From: Rhodanobacter sp. FDAARGOS 1247
GTDB lineage: Bacteria; Pseudomonadota; Gammaproteobacteria; Xanthomonadales; Rhodanobacteraceae
Reading direction: 5' to 3'
DNA length: 64,000 nucleotides
NCBI RefSeq assembly: GCF_016889805.1
Contig: NZ_CP069535.1
Span: 2,108,001-2,172,000 of the forward strand
The translations under genes and the position numbers were made by a program. Positions 1-15,068 of this stretch are shown one piece after another (within the stretch, counting starts at the first letter, position 1; each line of letters begins with the position of its first letter). The notes below the pieces were generated by a model. That model did not search any database, was not told where the DNA came from, and was given only the letters and a program-made list of their open reading frames with translations.

Positions 1-614
1 ACTCCCGCCGCCGGTGTGGCCGGTGGCGGCATGGCGGCCGGTGCCACCGGTGCAACGCCGGCCACCGGCACCACACTGGGCGCCGCCGCAGCAACCGCGG
101 GCTTGACCGGCTTTGTCTCCGTGGCCACCGGCGAAACTGCCGGGGCAGCAGGCGAATGCGCGGACGCCGATACCCCGCCGGCCGACGCCGTGGCGGGCGA
201 TGCCGGCGTCGGCACGGACTCGAACACCGGCGCGGCGGCGACGCTCGAACCTGCCGCCTGCACGGGCGCGGCAACGCTCGATGGTGCCACCGCACGCTTG
301 CCCGGCGGCGCCAGCGTCAGGCGCTGCCCCGGCCAGATCGTGTACGGCTCGGCAATCCCGTTCCACTGGGCCAGGTCACGGAAGTCCACGCCCTTGCGGA
401 ACGCGATCGAATAAAGCGTGTCGCCATGCTGCACCTGGTAGCTGCCACCGGGTATCGGCGTACGCGCGGGAGCTGGCGACGGGGTGACCACGGCGGCGTG
501 GCGATAAGTCGTTCCGGCCGCCGGTTCCACCACGACCGAGCTGCGCATGGTGCCGCAGGCAGCAAGCAGCGAGGCTGCGACCAGCAACGCCGGCCATTGA
601 AGATATCGATCCAT
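1..614 (-). CDS. nlpD: NlpD-type LysM lipoprotein (3' part outside window)
   Basis: The frame is open from an ATG at 614 to the window edge, so only the N-terminal part is present. The protein starts with a lipoprotein signal (hydrophobic run ending LLAACG, lipid-acceptor Cys near residue 18), then a LysM domain at about residues 48-92 (QVQHGDTLYSIAFRKG, then IWPGQRL), then a long Pro/Ala/Val-rich linker. Family members end in an M23 peptidase-like domain, degenerate in NlpD, that activates septal amidases; this part lies beyond base 1. In-frame ATGs at 620 and 626 are alternative starts. The position downstream of surE, pcm and dedA is the usual Xanthomonadales place of nlpD, and this supports the name. 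Confidence 0.85.
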   Translation of the reverse strand, partial: MDRYLQWPALLVAASLLAACGTMRSSVVVEPAAGTTYRHAAVVTPSPAPARTPIPGGSYQVQHGDTLYSIAFRKGVDFRDLAQWNGIAEPYTIWPGQRLTLAPPGKRAVAPSSVAAPVQAAGSSVAAAPVFESVPTPASPATASAGGVSASAHSPAAPAVSPVATETKPVKPAVAAAAPSVVPVAGVAPVAPAAMPPPATPAAG

Positions 615-707
615 GGGCATCAGCATACCGAGGCAGACAGTGATTTTCATGCGACGTCACCGTGGCGGGAGGCCGCCAGGCTCGCCCGGCTTGGAAAATT
701 CACCACT

Positions 708-1316
708 TCAGCGCAGGACGAACCACCACACCAGCAGCAACGCCAGCGCCAGCAAGGCCGTCCAGCCGATCCACTCGACGTATTTGTGCAGGATGCGCTC
801 GGCGCGTTCGCCGAACAGGCGGATCAACAGGGCAAGCAGCCACACGCGCTTGCCGCGGCCGAGCCCGATGCAGGCCAGGAACGGCAGGATCGGCACGCCG
901 ATGATGCCGCAGGCCCAGGTGACGAACTTCATCGGCACCACCGGCTGCAGCGCGGCCAGGATCAGCACGCCGAACATGCCCCAGTGATGCTCGACCATCT
1001 GCTTGCTCAGCACCGCCACGCCCTGTTCGATCGGCGTCAGCAGATGCAGCGCATCCAGCGCGGGCCGCAGCGCGTGGAAGGCCCAGTGGCCCAGCACGTA
1101 GCCGACCAGGGCGCCCAGCAGTGAAAACAGCAGGCTGATGTTGGCGAAAAAGAACGCCTTGTGCCGCTTGCCCAGCATCATCGGCGCCAGCATCACTTCC
1201 GGCGGGATCGGGAAGATGAACGCCTCGACGAAACTGAGCCCGGACAGGTAGTACAACGCTCTGCGATCGCGCGCCCAGCTCAGTGCACGCGCGTACAGCC
1301 CGGCAAACAGGCGCAT
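708..1316 (-). CDS. DedA/YqaA-family inner-membrane protein
   Basis: This is a 202-residue multi-pass membrane protein. It has SNARE-associated/DedA features: an early FIFPIPPEVMLAPMML segment, several hydrophobic helices, and an ALQPVVPMKFVTWACGIIG segment like the conserved proline-containing re-entrant loop. The family is linked to lipid flippase activity and membrane potential; the exact role of this YqaA-like branch is unknown. The ATG overlaps the pcm stop by one base (TGATG), so it is translationally coupled to pcm. The gene is routinely found between pcm and nlpD in Xanthomonadales. Confidence 0.85.
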   Translation of the reverse strand: MRLFAGLYARALSWARDRRALYYLSGLSFVEAFIFPIPPEVMLAPMMLGKRHKAFFFANISLLFSLLGALVGYVLGHWAFHALRPALDALHLLTPIEQGVAVLSKQMVEHHWGMFGVLILAALQPVVPMKFVTWACGIIGVPILPFLACIGLGRGKRVWLLALLIRLFGERAERILHKYVEWIGWTALLALALLLVWWFVLR

Positions 1317-2011
1317 CAGCCGATACCGCCAAGCAGGGGCACGAAGCTGACCGGGCCGAGTTCTTCCTGGATGAAGTCGCCCTGCCCGTCGCCACGCATG
1401 CGGATCAGCGTTTGCCGGCTGGGTGAGCCCACCGGCGCCACCAGCACGCCGGTCGGGCTGAGCTGATCGAGGATGCGGGTGGGAATGGTGTCGCCGGCGG
1501 CGGTGAGGATGATCGCATCGAACGGTGCCTCGTCGGGCCAGCCCAGCTTGCCGTCGTCGTGGCGCGAGCGCAGGTTGGTCAGGCCCAGTTGGCGGAAGCG
1601 GCGGCGGGCCTGGCGCAACAGTGCCTCGATCCGCTCCACCGTGAACAGCTGCGGCACCAGCGCGGCCAGCACCGCGGCCTGGTAGCCCGAGCCGGTGCCG
1701 ATCTCCAGCACTTTCTGCGGCATGCCCTGCTTCGCGTCGAAATGCTCGAGCAGGGCTTCGGTCATGCGCGCCACCACCCACGGTTGCGAGATGGTCTGGC
1801 CATGGCCGATCGGCAACGCATCATTCTCGTAGGCGCGCGAATGCAGCGCCTGATCGATGAAGTGATGGCGCGGCAGGTTACGGATCACTTCGATCACCCG
1901 CGCATCGCGAATGCCGCTGTCCTTGAGCATCGCGGCCAGCCGGTCGCGGGCGCGCTGCGACGTCATGCCCTCGCCCTTCAGATCTGCCGCCGGCAGTGGA
2001 TAGACCGTCAT
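1316..2011 (-). CDS. pcm: Protein-L-isoaspartate O-methyltransferase
   Basis: A 231-residue repair methyltransferase that uses S-adenosylmethionine to methylate L-isoaspartyl residues in damaged proteins. The SAM motif I (VLEIGTGSGYQAAVLA) starts at residue 101. It is preceded by the family segment around ALPIGHGQTISQPWVVARM, which carries the active-site Ser. The C-terminus ends in FVPLLGG as in other Pcm proteins. The first 15 residues are longer than usual, and Met16 is an alternative start. The ATG lies three bases after the surE stop, consistent with a surE-pcm-dedA-nlpD operon. Confidence 0.96.
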   Translation of the reverse strand: MTVYPLPAADLKGEGMTSQRARDRLAAMLKDSGIRDARVIEVIRNLPRHHFIDQALHSRAYENDALPIGHGQTISQPWVVARMTEALLEHFDAKQGMPQKVLEIGTGSGYQAAVLAALVPQLFTVERIEALLRQARRRFRQLGLTNLRSRHDDGKLGWPDEAPFDAIILTAAGDTIPTRILDQLSPTGVLVAPVGSPSRQTLIRMRGDGQGDFIQEELGPVSFVPLLGGIG

Positions 2012-2014
2012 GGC

Positions 2015-2824
2015 TCAGGCCACCTCGTTCGTGGGATTGCGGCCGTCGGCCATCGCGTTGCTCATCTCGTCGCTGAGCGGCTGCATCCAGCTGCTGACTT
2101 TCTCCAGTGCCTGGAACCGGGTCAGATCGACGTGGATCGGCGTCACCGAGACGAAACCCCGCCGCACGGCGTTGAAGTCGGTGCCGGGGCCGGCGTCATC
2201 GGCCTCGCCGGCCGGGCCGATCCACCAGATCGGCCGACCCCGCGGATCGGTCTGCGCGATGCAGGGGGCCGCGCGATGGCGACGCCCGAGCCGGGTGACT
2301 TCGAAACCCTGGATGTCGGCCCAGGGAAGGTCGGGCACGTTGACGTTGAGAATGGTGTCGGCGGGCAGCGGATCGACCAGCAGGCGGTTCATCAGCAGCA
2401 GCACCGCTTTCGCGGCCGAGTCGTAGTGCACGCCCTTGTGGTCGTGGCTGACCAGCGACACGGCGATCGCCGGCAGCCCCAGGAAGCGTCCTTCCATTGC
2501 CGCCGAGACGGTGCCGGAATAGATCACGTCGTCACCGAGGTTGGCCGAGTTGTTGATGCCCGACACGACCATGTCCGGCTCTTCATCGAGCAGGCCGGCC
2601 AGCGCCAGGTGCACGCAATCGGTGGGCGTGCCGGCCACCCGGTAGTAGCCGTTGGCCATCGGCAACACCCGCAAGGGTGCGTCCAGGGTCAGCGAATTGC
2701 TTGCACCTGACCGGTCCCGGTCGGGCGCGACCACGGTCACGTCCGCCACTTCGCCGAGACGCTCGGCCAGCACGCGGATGCCCGGGGCATCCACGCCATC
2801 GTCGTTACTTACCAGAACTCGCAT
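2015..2824 (-). CDS. surE: 5'/3'-nucleotidase SurE
   Basis: A 269-residue metal-dependent nucleoside monophosphate phosphatase, also active on polyphosphate in other bacteria, acting in stationary-phase survival. The metal site is visible: Asp8-Asp9 in the N-terminal VSNDDG motif, Ser39 in [12 protein letters not shown] and Asn91/92 in [12 protein letters not shown]. The length fits the family (about 250-270). It is the first gene of the minus-strand surE-pcm-dedA-nlpD run. A CGGAGC Shine-Dalgarno precedes the ATG. It is divergent from the Smr gene at 2982. Confidence 0.97.
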   Translation of the reverse strand: MRVLVSNDDGVDAPGIRVLAERLGEVADVTVVAPDRDRSGASNSLTLDAPLRVLPMANGYYRVAGTPTDCVHLALAGLLDEEPDMVVSGINNSANLGDDVIYSGTVSAAMEGRFLGLPAIAVSLVSHDHKGVHYDSAAKAVLLLMNRLLVDPLPADTILNVNVPDLPWADIQGFEVTRLGRRHRAAPCIAQTDPRGRPIWWIGPAGEADDAGPGTDFNAVRRGFVSVTPIHVDLTRFQALEKVSSWMQPLSDEMSNAMADGRNPTNEVA

Positions 2825-2969
2825 GATGCTCCGTGGAAAGCGACACGCAGGTGCTCATTACCATCCTGCGGCAGCGCACTGCTGAAGCCTCGAAGTCTAC
2901 CGGAGCGCGCCCCCGGTTTCACGCCGTTCCCCAGTGCTTTCGCCATTCGCCCGGCCGCGCCGTATTGGT

Positions 2970-2984
2970 TAGCATGGCCCGATG
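2970..2984 (+). promoter_or_regulatory. Putative leaderless -10 element (TAGCAT-N6-ATG) of the Smr gene
   Basis: TAGCAT at 2970-2975 is followed by six bases and then the ATG at 2982. If TAGCAT is a sigma70-type -10 hexamer, transcription would start at or next to the A of the start codon. This gives a leaderless mRNA, in agreement with the absence of a Shine-Dalgarno. The same arrangement occurs at 11533 and 26344 in this window. Confidence 0.45.
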
Positions 2985-3527
2985 AAGCGCCGTCCGCCCG
3001 CTCCGATCACCGATGCCGACAGCCAGCTGTTTCGCGAGGCGATCGGCGAGGTGCGCGTGCTCGACCCGGTGGCTGCACCGCCGGCTGCGGCGCGGCCGGC
3101 GCCGTACCCGCACATGCTGGAGGCCGACGAAGCGGCCGTGCCGGGCGAGCTGCTGGACATGGCGTTCGACCCGGCCGTGCTCGAAGTCGGCGAAGAGCTG
3201 GCCTACCTGCGAGACGGCTATCCGCCGAAGCTGCTGCGCCAGCTCAAGCGTGGCCAGTTCAGCGTGCAGGACGACCTCGACCTGCACCAGATGAACGCCG
3301 CCGCCGCACAGACCAGCATCGTGGCCTTCCTCGCCGAAGCGAAGCAACACGGGCTGCGCTGCGTACGCATCGTGCATGGCAAGGGCTTGCGCTCGAAGTC
3401 CGCCGGGCCGGTACTGAAGGGACTCACCGATCGCATGCTGCGCCGGCGCGACGACGTGATCGCGTTCGCCTCGGCGCGGCCAGCGTTGGGCGGCACCGGC
3501 GCGGTCGTCGTGCTGCTCAAGGGCTGA
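2982..3527 (+). CDS. Smr-domain protein (SmrA/SmrB-like)
   Basis: A 181-residue protein with a charged/proline-rich N-terminal half and a C-terminal Smr domain at about residues 95-181. The domain carries the diagnostic LDLH motif near residue 99 and the VHGKG motif, followed by the GGTGAVVVLL end strand. Smr domains are endonuclease or nucleic-acid-binding modules; SmrB in E. coli cleaves mRNA between collided ribosomes. The overall layout (about 180 residues, single C-terminal Smr) resembles SmrA/SmrB, but the exact orthologue cannot be decided. It lies alone on the plus strand between surE and truD, with a possible leaderless promoter. Confidence 0.85.
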   Translation: MKRRPPAPITDADSQLFREAIGEVRVLDPVAAPPAAARPAPYPHMLEADEAAVPGELLDMAFDPAVLEVGEELAYLRDGYPPKLLRQLKRGQFSVQDDLDLHQMNAAAAQTSIVAFLAEAKQHGLRCVRIVHGKGLRSKSAGPVLKGLTDRMLRRRDDVIAFASARPALGGTGAVVVLLKG

Positions 3528-3545
3528 CCCCGGCAGCACCATCCG

Positions 3546-4556
3546 CTACACGATCGTGGCCAACTCGCGCACGACCACCGTGGCATAGGCGCCCGCGGGC
3601 AATTCGAACGACAGCTCCAGCGCATCGTCGGCCAGCCAATGCCAGCGCAAGTCCTTCGGCAGCAGACGCAACGGCCGGCGCTCCTGGTCCATCCGTGCCG
3701 CCACCAGACCCGCCACGAGGTCACTGTCCTGCGCGGCGATCCCGCGTTCCAGCTCACCCACTTCATTTTCGGAGGGCGGCTCGCCCTGCCCCCACAACGG
3801 GCCGGAGGGATGGATGTCGGCGCGGGCCAGGCGCTCGGCCAGCTCGGGCGTGAACGGCTCGGGCCCGAACCAGGAACGCGAGCCGGCCAGCGACCAGATC
3901 TCGCCCTGCAGCGGCGTATCCCAGGCGTTGCGCTCGACCCGCGCCGCCAGGACGTTGTTGAAGATCTGCGAGCGGGCCGCCGACAGCAGCATCGAGCGCT
4001 TGTCGCGGTCGACGCGGCGCCCGCCGAACATCGCGCGGGCCTGGGCGACGTTGCCGCCTTCCCGGCCGAAGCGCTGTTCGCCGAAGTAGTTCGGCACGCC
4101 CCGGGCGGCGATCTGCGCGAGCACGGCCTCGGCGGCAGCGCGGTCGCCCGCGGCCTCGCGCAACACCAGCACGAAGCGGTTGCCGCGCAGCGCACCGCGC
4201 TTGAGCTTGCGCGAATGGCGGGTGGCGGCCAGCACCTTCACCTCGGCATGGGGAAAGGCCGACCAGTCCGGATCGGGCTTGCCGGCCAGTTGCACCGAAA
4301 AGGTCTGGCGGGTCACCGCGTGGCGATCCTTCAGTCCGGCAAAACCCACCGCCAGCGGGGGCACGCCGGCGAATTTCGCCAGTTCGCGGGCGACCCAGTC
4401 GGTATTCGCACCGCGCTTTTCCACCCACAGCAGGGCGTGCTCGCCGGCGCCGTCGGCGTCATGGCCCAGCACTTCCTCGACCTGGAAATCCTCGGCGCTG
4501 ACGCGCATCCGGGCAGTCAGCGGAGGGTGGCCAAAGGCTTGGGGAAGTTCAGACAT
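3546..4556 (-). CDS. truD: tRNA pseudouridine(13) synthase TruD
   Basis: TruD isomerises U13 of tRNA(Glu) to pseudouridine. The 336-residue product has the family signature GFAGLKDRHAVTRQ with the catalytic Asp at residue 77, the early FQVEE segment, and NYFGEQRFGR(E)GGN, which is highly specific for TruD. The start is placed at ATG 4556 (MSELPQ); an in-frame start at 4571 would add five residues. It is the last gene of the pyrG-to-truD minus-strand run, about 60 bases after mgtE. It is convergent with the Smr gene, separated by 18 bases. Confidence 0.96.
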   Translation of the reverse strand: MSELPQAFGHPPLTARMRVSAEDFQVEEVLGHDADGAGEHALLWVEKRGANTDWVARELAKFAGVPPLAVGFAGLKDRHAVTRQTFSVQLAGKPDPDWSAFPHAEVKVLAATRHSRKLKRGALRGNRFVLVLREAAGDRAAAEAVLAQIAARGVPNYFGEQRFGREGGNVAQARAMFGGRRVDRDKRSMLLSAARSQIFNNVLAARVERNAWDTPLQGEIWSLAGSRSWFGPEPFTPELAERLARADIHPSGPLWGQGEPPSENEVGELERGIAAQDSDLVAGLVAARMDQERRPLRLLPKDLRWHWLADDALELSFELPAGAYATVVVRELATIV

Positions 4557-4616
4557 GGGGGTTCCCGGCAACGATGATTCGCAATGGCGTGCAGCGGCGG
4601 GCGCGCCCGGCCCGGA

Positions 4617-6011
4617 CTAGACCAGAAAGATCGTGGCCAGTCCAAGGAAGATGAAAAAGCCGCCGCTGTCGGTCATCGCGGTGATCAGCACGCTGGAACC
4701 CAGCGCCGGATCGCGCCCGAATTTCGTCATCAGCACGGGAATGCCGACACCGGCAAACGCCGCCAGCAGCAGGTTCAGCGTCATCGCCGCCGTCATCACC
4801 AGGCCCAGCGAGAGGCTGTCGTACAGCAACCACGCCACCAGGCCGATCACCCCGCCCCAGATCAGGCCGTTGACCAGCGACACGGTCAGTTCCTTGCGCC
4901 ACAGGCGCTTGGCGCTCTCGGCGGTGATCTGGTTCAGCGCCAGCGCGCGCACGATCATGGTGATGGTCTGGTTGCCGGAATTGCCGCCGATGCCGGCCAC
5001 GATCGGCATCAGCGCGGCCAGCGCCACCAGCCGCTCGATCGAGCCCTCGAACAGGCCGATCACCCGCGAGGCGATGAAGGCGGTGACCAAATTGATCGCC
5101 AGCCACGACCAGCGGTTCTTCAGCGAGGCCCACACCGAGGCGAAGATGTCTTCCTCCTCGCGCAGGCCGCCGCGGCTGAGTGCCTCGCTTTCGCTCTCCT
5201 CGCGGATCACGTCGACCATCGCGTCGATGGTGATGCGGCCGATCAGGTGGCCGCGGTCGTCGACCACCGGCGCGGTCACCAGGTCGTAGCGTTCGAACGC
5301 CTGGGCTACGTCGTAGGCGTCATCGGCCGGGTGGAAGGTGTTGACGTCCGGCGCCATCACCTCGCTGACCATCTTCTCCGGCGGATTCACCAGCAACCAG
5401 TGCAGCGGCAGCACGCCGGTCAGCAGGTTGTCCTGGTTGATCACGAACAGCTTGTCGGTCTGCGCCGGCAGTTCGTCCCAGCGGCGCAGGTAGCGCAGCA
5501 CCACTTCCAGGCTGACGTCCTCGCGGATGGTGACCATCTCGAAGTCCATCAGCGCGCCGAGCTGGTCGTCCTCCCACGACAGCGCCGACTGCACCTGCTC
5601 GCGCTGTTGCGCATCTAGGCCGGCCATCAGCTCCGGCAGCATCGCCGTGGGCAGGTCCTCGACCAGGTCGGCCAGTTCGTCGGCGTCCAGCGTTTCGGCC
5701 GCGGCGAGGATCTCGTGCCGGTCCATGTCCGCGATCAGCGACTCGCGCACCGCGTCGGACACTTCCAGCAGGATCTCGCCGTCGCGATCGGCCTTGACCA
5801 GCTGCCAGACCGCGAGGCGGTCGTCCAGCGGCAGCGATTCGAGGATGAAGGCGATATCGGCCGGATGCAGCGCATCCAGTTGCAGGCGCAACTCGGCCTG
5901 CAGCTCTTCGGTCAGCGGAACATCGTCGTCCTGCCGGTGAAGCACGCCCTGAATGGCTTCAAGCTGGTCATGCAGGCGACCGACCGCACTGCGGGTCTCG
6001 ATCTCGCTCAC
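4617..6011 (-). CDS. mgtE: Magnesium transporter MgtE
   Basis: A 464-residue Mg2+ channel/transporter. Residues about 30-145 form the superhelical MgtE N domain ([18 protein letters not shown]), residues about 150-270 a pair of CBS domains ([27 protein letters not shown]), and the rest five membrane helices. The pore signature [13 protein letters not shown] and the [21 protein letters not shown] helix are present. The start is the GTG at 6011, which overlaps the ispF stop as GTGA; longer open frame upstream is only ispF in another frame. Mg2+ sensing by the cytosolic N/CBS domains gates the channel in known homologues. Its placement between ispF and truD is unlike E. coli. Confidence 0.95.
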   Translation of the reverse strand: MSEIETRSAVGRLHDQLEAIQGVLHRQDDDVPLTEELQAELRLQLDALHPADIAFILESLPLDDRLAVWQLVKADRDGEILLEVSDAVRESLIADMDRHEILAAAETLDADELADLVEDLPTAMLPELMAGLDAQQREQVQSALSWEDDQLGALMDFEMVTIREDVSLEVVLRYLRRWDELPAQTDKLFVINQDNLLTGVLPLHWLLVNPPEKMVSEVMAPDVNTFHPADDAYDVAQAFERYDLVTAPVVDDRGHLIGRITIDAMVDVIREESESEALSRGGLREEEDIFASVWASLKNRWSWLAINLVTAFIASRVIGLFEGSIERLVALAALMPIVAGIGGNSGNQTITMIVRALALNQITAESAKRLWRKELTVSLVNGLIWGGVIGLVAWLLYDSLSLGLVMTAAMTLNLLLAAFAGVGIPVLMTKFGRDPALGSSVLITAMTDSGGFFIFLGLATIFLV

Positions 6012-6484
6012 GCGCGCTCCAGCAGGACGCAGGCCTGGGCCGCGATCCCTTCGCCACGGCCGCAAAAGCCGAGTTTCTCGGTGGTGGTTGCCTTCACGCT
6101 GATGCAGCCGACCCCGCAGTCCAGGTCGACCGCCAGGTTCTCGCGCATCGCCTGCGCGTGCGGGGTGACCTTGGGTGCCTCGCCGATCACCGTGATGTCG
6201 GCGTTGCCCAGCCGGTAGCCATGCTGGGCCATCAGCATCGCCGCATGCCGCAGGAACTGGCGGCTGTCGGCGTCGCGCCAGCGTTCGTCGGTGGGCGGAA
6301 AATGCCGGCCGATGTCGCCCAGCGCCAGCGCGCCGAAGATCGCGTCGCACAGCGCATGGATCACCACGTCGCCATCGGAATGCGCCACCACGCCCCGTCG
6401 ATGCGCGATGCGCACGCCGCCGAGGACGACATGGTCGCCTTCGCCAAAGGCGTGGACATCGAAACCTGTACCGATGCGCATCAT
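6008..6484 (-). CDS. ispF: 2-C-methyl-D-erythritol 2,4-cyclodiphosphate synthase
   Basis: IspF closes the cyclodiphosphate ring in the MEP isoprenoid pathway. The 158-residue protein has the metal-binding DVHAF near residues 9-13, [19 protein letters not shown] with the second His ligand, [11 protein letters not shown], and the [20 protein letters not shown]-terminus. All are canonical. The start ATG overlaps the ispD stop (ATGA), and a second ATG follows directly, so the first residue is uncertain by one. IspD and IspF act two steps apart in the same pathway, and here they are translationally coupled. Confidence 0.97.
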   Translation of the reverse strand: MMRIGTGFDVHAFGEGDHVVLGGVRIAHRRGVVAHSDGDVVIHALCDAIFGALALGDIGRHFPPTDERWRDADSRQFLRHAAMLMAQHGYRLGNADITVIGEAPKVTPHAQAMRENLAVDLDCGVGCISVKATTTEKLGFCGRGEGIAAQACVLLERA

Positions 6485-7176
6485 GCAGTCCTTGAAAGCA
6501 GGAATTCGGCCAGCGCGAAGTCCGCTGCCGTGGTCACCTTGATGTTGTCCTCGGCGCCTTCGACCAGCAGCGGTGCGAAGCCGGCCTGTTCCATCGCCAT
6601 CGCCTCGTCGCTGACATTCACGCCGCGCCGCGCCGCGTCACCCAGCGCCGCCGACAGTTGAGCACGACGGAACATCTGTGGCGTGAAGGCGCGCCAGCGC
6701 AGGTCGCGTGCTTCGGTGAATTCGCTGCACCCGTCGGCATTGGCCCGCTTCAGCGTGTCGCGCAGCGGCGCGCCCAGCAGGCCGCCGTCCCTGGCACTGG
6801 CCAGTTCGATCAGCCTGTCGATATCCGCCGTGCGTACACACGGCCGCGCGGCGTCGTGCACCAAGACGAAATCATCGGCGGCCACCGATGCGGGCAAGGC
6901 CTGCAGCCCGGCCAGCACCGAATCGCTGCGCTCCGCTCCGCCGATCGCGGCCAGCACCGGCTTGCCGTGCAGCGTTTCCATGCCCGACCAGTGCGCATCC
7001 GTGGCGGCCAGCGTCACCAGCAGGCCGGCGATGCGCGGATGCGCGGCGAGCCGCTCCAGGGTGTGCTCGATCAACGGACGTCCGGCCAGCGGCAGGTACT
7101 GCTTGGGGCAGTCACCGCCGACCCGGGTACCGCGCCCTGCGGCCGGCACCACGCACCACAGCCGAGCCGCGCTCAT
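6481..7176 (-). CDS. ispD: 2-C-methyl-D-erythritol 4-phosphate cytidylyltransferase
   Basis: IspD transfers CMP from CTP to methylerythritol phosphate. The 231-residue nucleotidyltransferase has the N-terminal [20 protein letters not shown] loop, the VHDAARPCV motif, the TPQMFR segment and a C-terminal NIKVTTAAD. These are all family hallmarks. The start at 7176 overlaps the ftsB stop (ATGA). The usual Lys after the Arg of the glycine-rich loop appears later in PKQY, as in other family members. It is part of the ftsB-ispD-ispF chain seen across Gammaproteobacteria. Confidence 0.97.
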   Translation of the reverse strand: MSAARLWCVVPAAGRGTRVGGDCPKQYLPLAGRPLIEHTLERLAAHPRIAGLLVTLAATDAHWSGMETLHGKPVLAAIGGAERSDSVLAGLQALPASVAADDFVLVHDAARPCVRTADIDRLIELASARDGGLLGAPLRDTLKRANADGCSEFTEARDLRWRAFTPQMFRRAQLSAALGDAARRGVNVSDEAMAMEQAGFAPLLVEGAEDNIKVTTAADFALAEFLLSRTA

Positions 7177-7505
7177 GGCGATCCGGCGGGTTGGGCGACC
7201 GGCGGTGGCGTACTGCTGCCAGCGCCGGCAGGCGGCTCGACCACCTGGTAGAACACTTCGCCCGGCTTGATCAGGCCCAGTTCGGTGCGCGCCCGCGCCT
7301 CGACCGCCTGGTCGCCGTGCTTGAGATCCTGCACGTCGGCACCGACCGCCTGGTTGCGCTGCAGCAGCTTTGCGTTGTCGTCCGTCTGCTTTTTCACCGC
7401 CACGCGCAAGGTGTCCACCTCGCGCATGCTGCCGTTGCCGGTCCACAGCTTCAGCTGCAGACCGATCAGCAGCAGGATCAGGATGACGGCGATCCAGCGC
7501 AGCAT
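7173..7505 (-). CDS. ftsB: Cell division protein FtsB
   Basis: A small bitopic divisome protein that partners FtsL and FtsQ. The 110-residue product starts MLRWIAVILILLLIGLQLKL (cytoplasmic stub and one membrane helix). A short coiled coil follows at about residues 28-70 (VKKQTDDNAKLLQRNQAV), then the ARTELGLIKPGEVFYQVVE motif typical of FtsB. A proline-rich tail of about 20 residues is extra. The start at 7505 is chosen because the membrane helix begins there; it is 17 bases after the eno stop. The context eno-ftsB-ispD is diagnostic. Confidence 0.93.
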   Translation of the reverse strand: MLRWIAVILILLLIGLQLKLWTGNGSMREVDTLRVAVKKQTDDNAKLLQRNQAVGADVQDLKHGDQAVEARARTELGLIKPGEVFYQVVEPPAGAGSSTPPPVAQPAGSP

Positions 7506-7522
7506 GGGAGCGGGCTGCCCGC

Positions 7523-14349
<6,827 letters not shown>

Positions 14350-14691
14350 TCAGGCGGCTCCATGCTGGTGCGACATCACGTCCAGCGCCAGCGTGGAGTG
14401 CGCGTACGCCCCGCCGGCACGCATCTCGGCAGCCACCCAGATCGCCTCCATGATCTGCGCCTCGCTGGCGCCCTGCTTCAACGCCTCGGCGGTGTGTCCC
14501 CTGATGCAGTAGGGACACTGGGTGACATGCGCCACCGCCACCGCGATCAGCTGCTTGGTGACATTCGGCAAGGCGCCATCGGCGAAGACTGCCGCGCTGA
14601 AAGCCTTGAAGGCCTGCAGCGGCGCAGGCGCCAGCTCGCGCCGCTTGCGCGCGGTTTCCGCCGTGGCAGGCGGATACATCGATACGTCCAT
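14350..14691 (-). CDS. Carboxymuconolactone decarboxylase / AhpD-like protein
   Basis: A 113-residue CMD-domain protein. It contains the redox pair CPYC followed by IRGHTAEALKQGAS, the AhpD-type active site where the cysteines and a downstream His act in peroxide or disulfide reduction. The ATG at 14691 is preceded by a strong GAGGAGG Shine-Dalgarno. The next gene (cysteine-synthase-like) starts one base after its stop, so the two are probably co-translated. This suggests a link between thiol metabolism and peroxide defence. Confidence 0.88.
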   Translation of the reverse strand: MDVSMYPPATAETARKRRELAPAPLQAFKAFSAAVFADGALPNVTKQLIAVAVAHVTQCPYCIRGHTAEALKQGASEAQIMEAIWVAAEMRAGGAYAHSTLALDVMSHQHGAA

Positions 14692-14746
14692 TTCATCCTC
14701 CTCGATGATCCGGAATGGGGTTGCTCGGCCTCGTCGTCGACGGGTA

Positions 14747-14950
14747 TCAATGCGGCGGGGGCGCGGCACCCTGCACCCAGCCCGGCGGGTCGCTGGCGGG
14801 GAAGCTCTGTGCCAGTTCCTCGTCGATGCGTCGCTCGCGGGCTCGCACTTCGGCATCGCGATCACGGCCAAACCGCGCCGCAATCAGGGGAGCGCCAGCC
14901 TGGCGCGGAGTCGGCCGGTGGCGAAGTGGCATGCAATCGTGGCTGACCAT
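14747..14950 (-). CDS. Small conserved protein with SFPASDPPGW motif
   Basis: A 67-residue basic protein ending in the segment IDEELAQSFPASDPPGW. This segment recurs in small hypothetical proteins of many Proteobacteria (usually LDEALEESFPASDPPS). No function is known. The start at 14950 is chosen for a GGGAGGTG Shine-Dalgarno seven bases upstream; starts at 14977 and 14932 are in frame. It lies just upstream of the AhpD-like gene on the same strand. Confidence 0.7.
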   Translation of the reverse strand: MVSHDCMPLRHRPTPRQAGAPLIAARFGRDRDAEVRARERRIDEELAQSFPASDPPGWVQGAAPPPH

Positions 14951-15068
14951 GTCTGTCCACCTCCCGATGGTTTTCATGCACTGTCGCGCACACGGTGCAC
15001 GGGCGCACTGATACAGATCAACCGGTTCGGAGCGCTGCCTGCGCGGAATCGCGCGCAGGCGCGACGGA

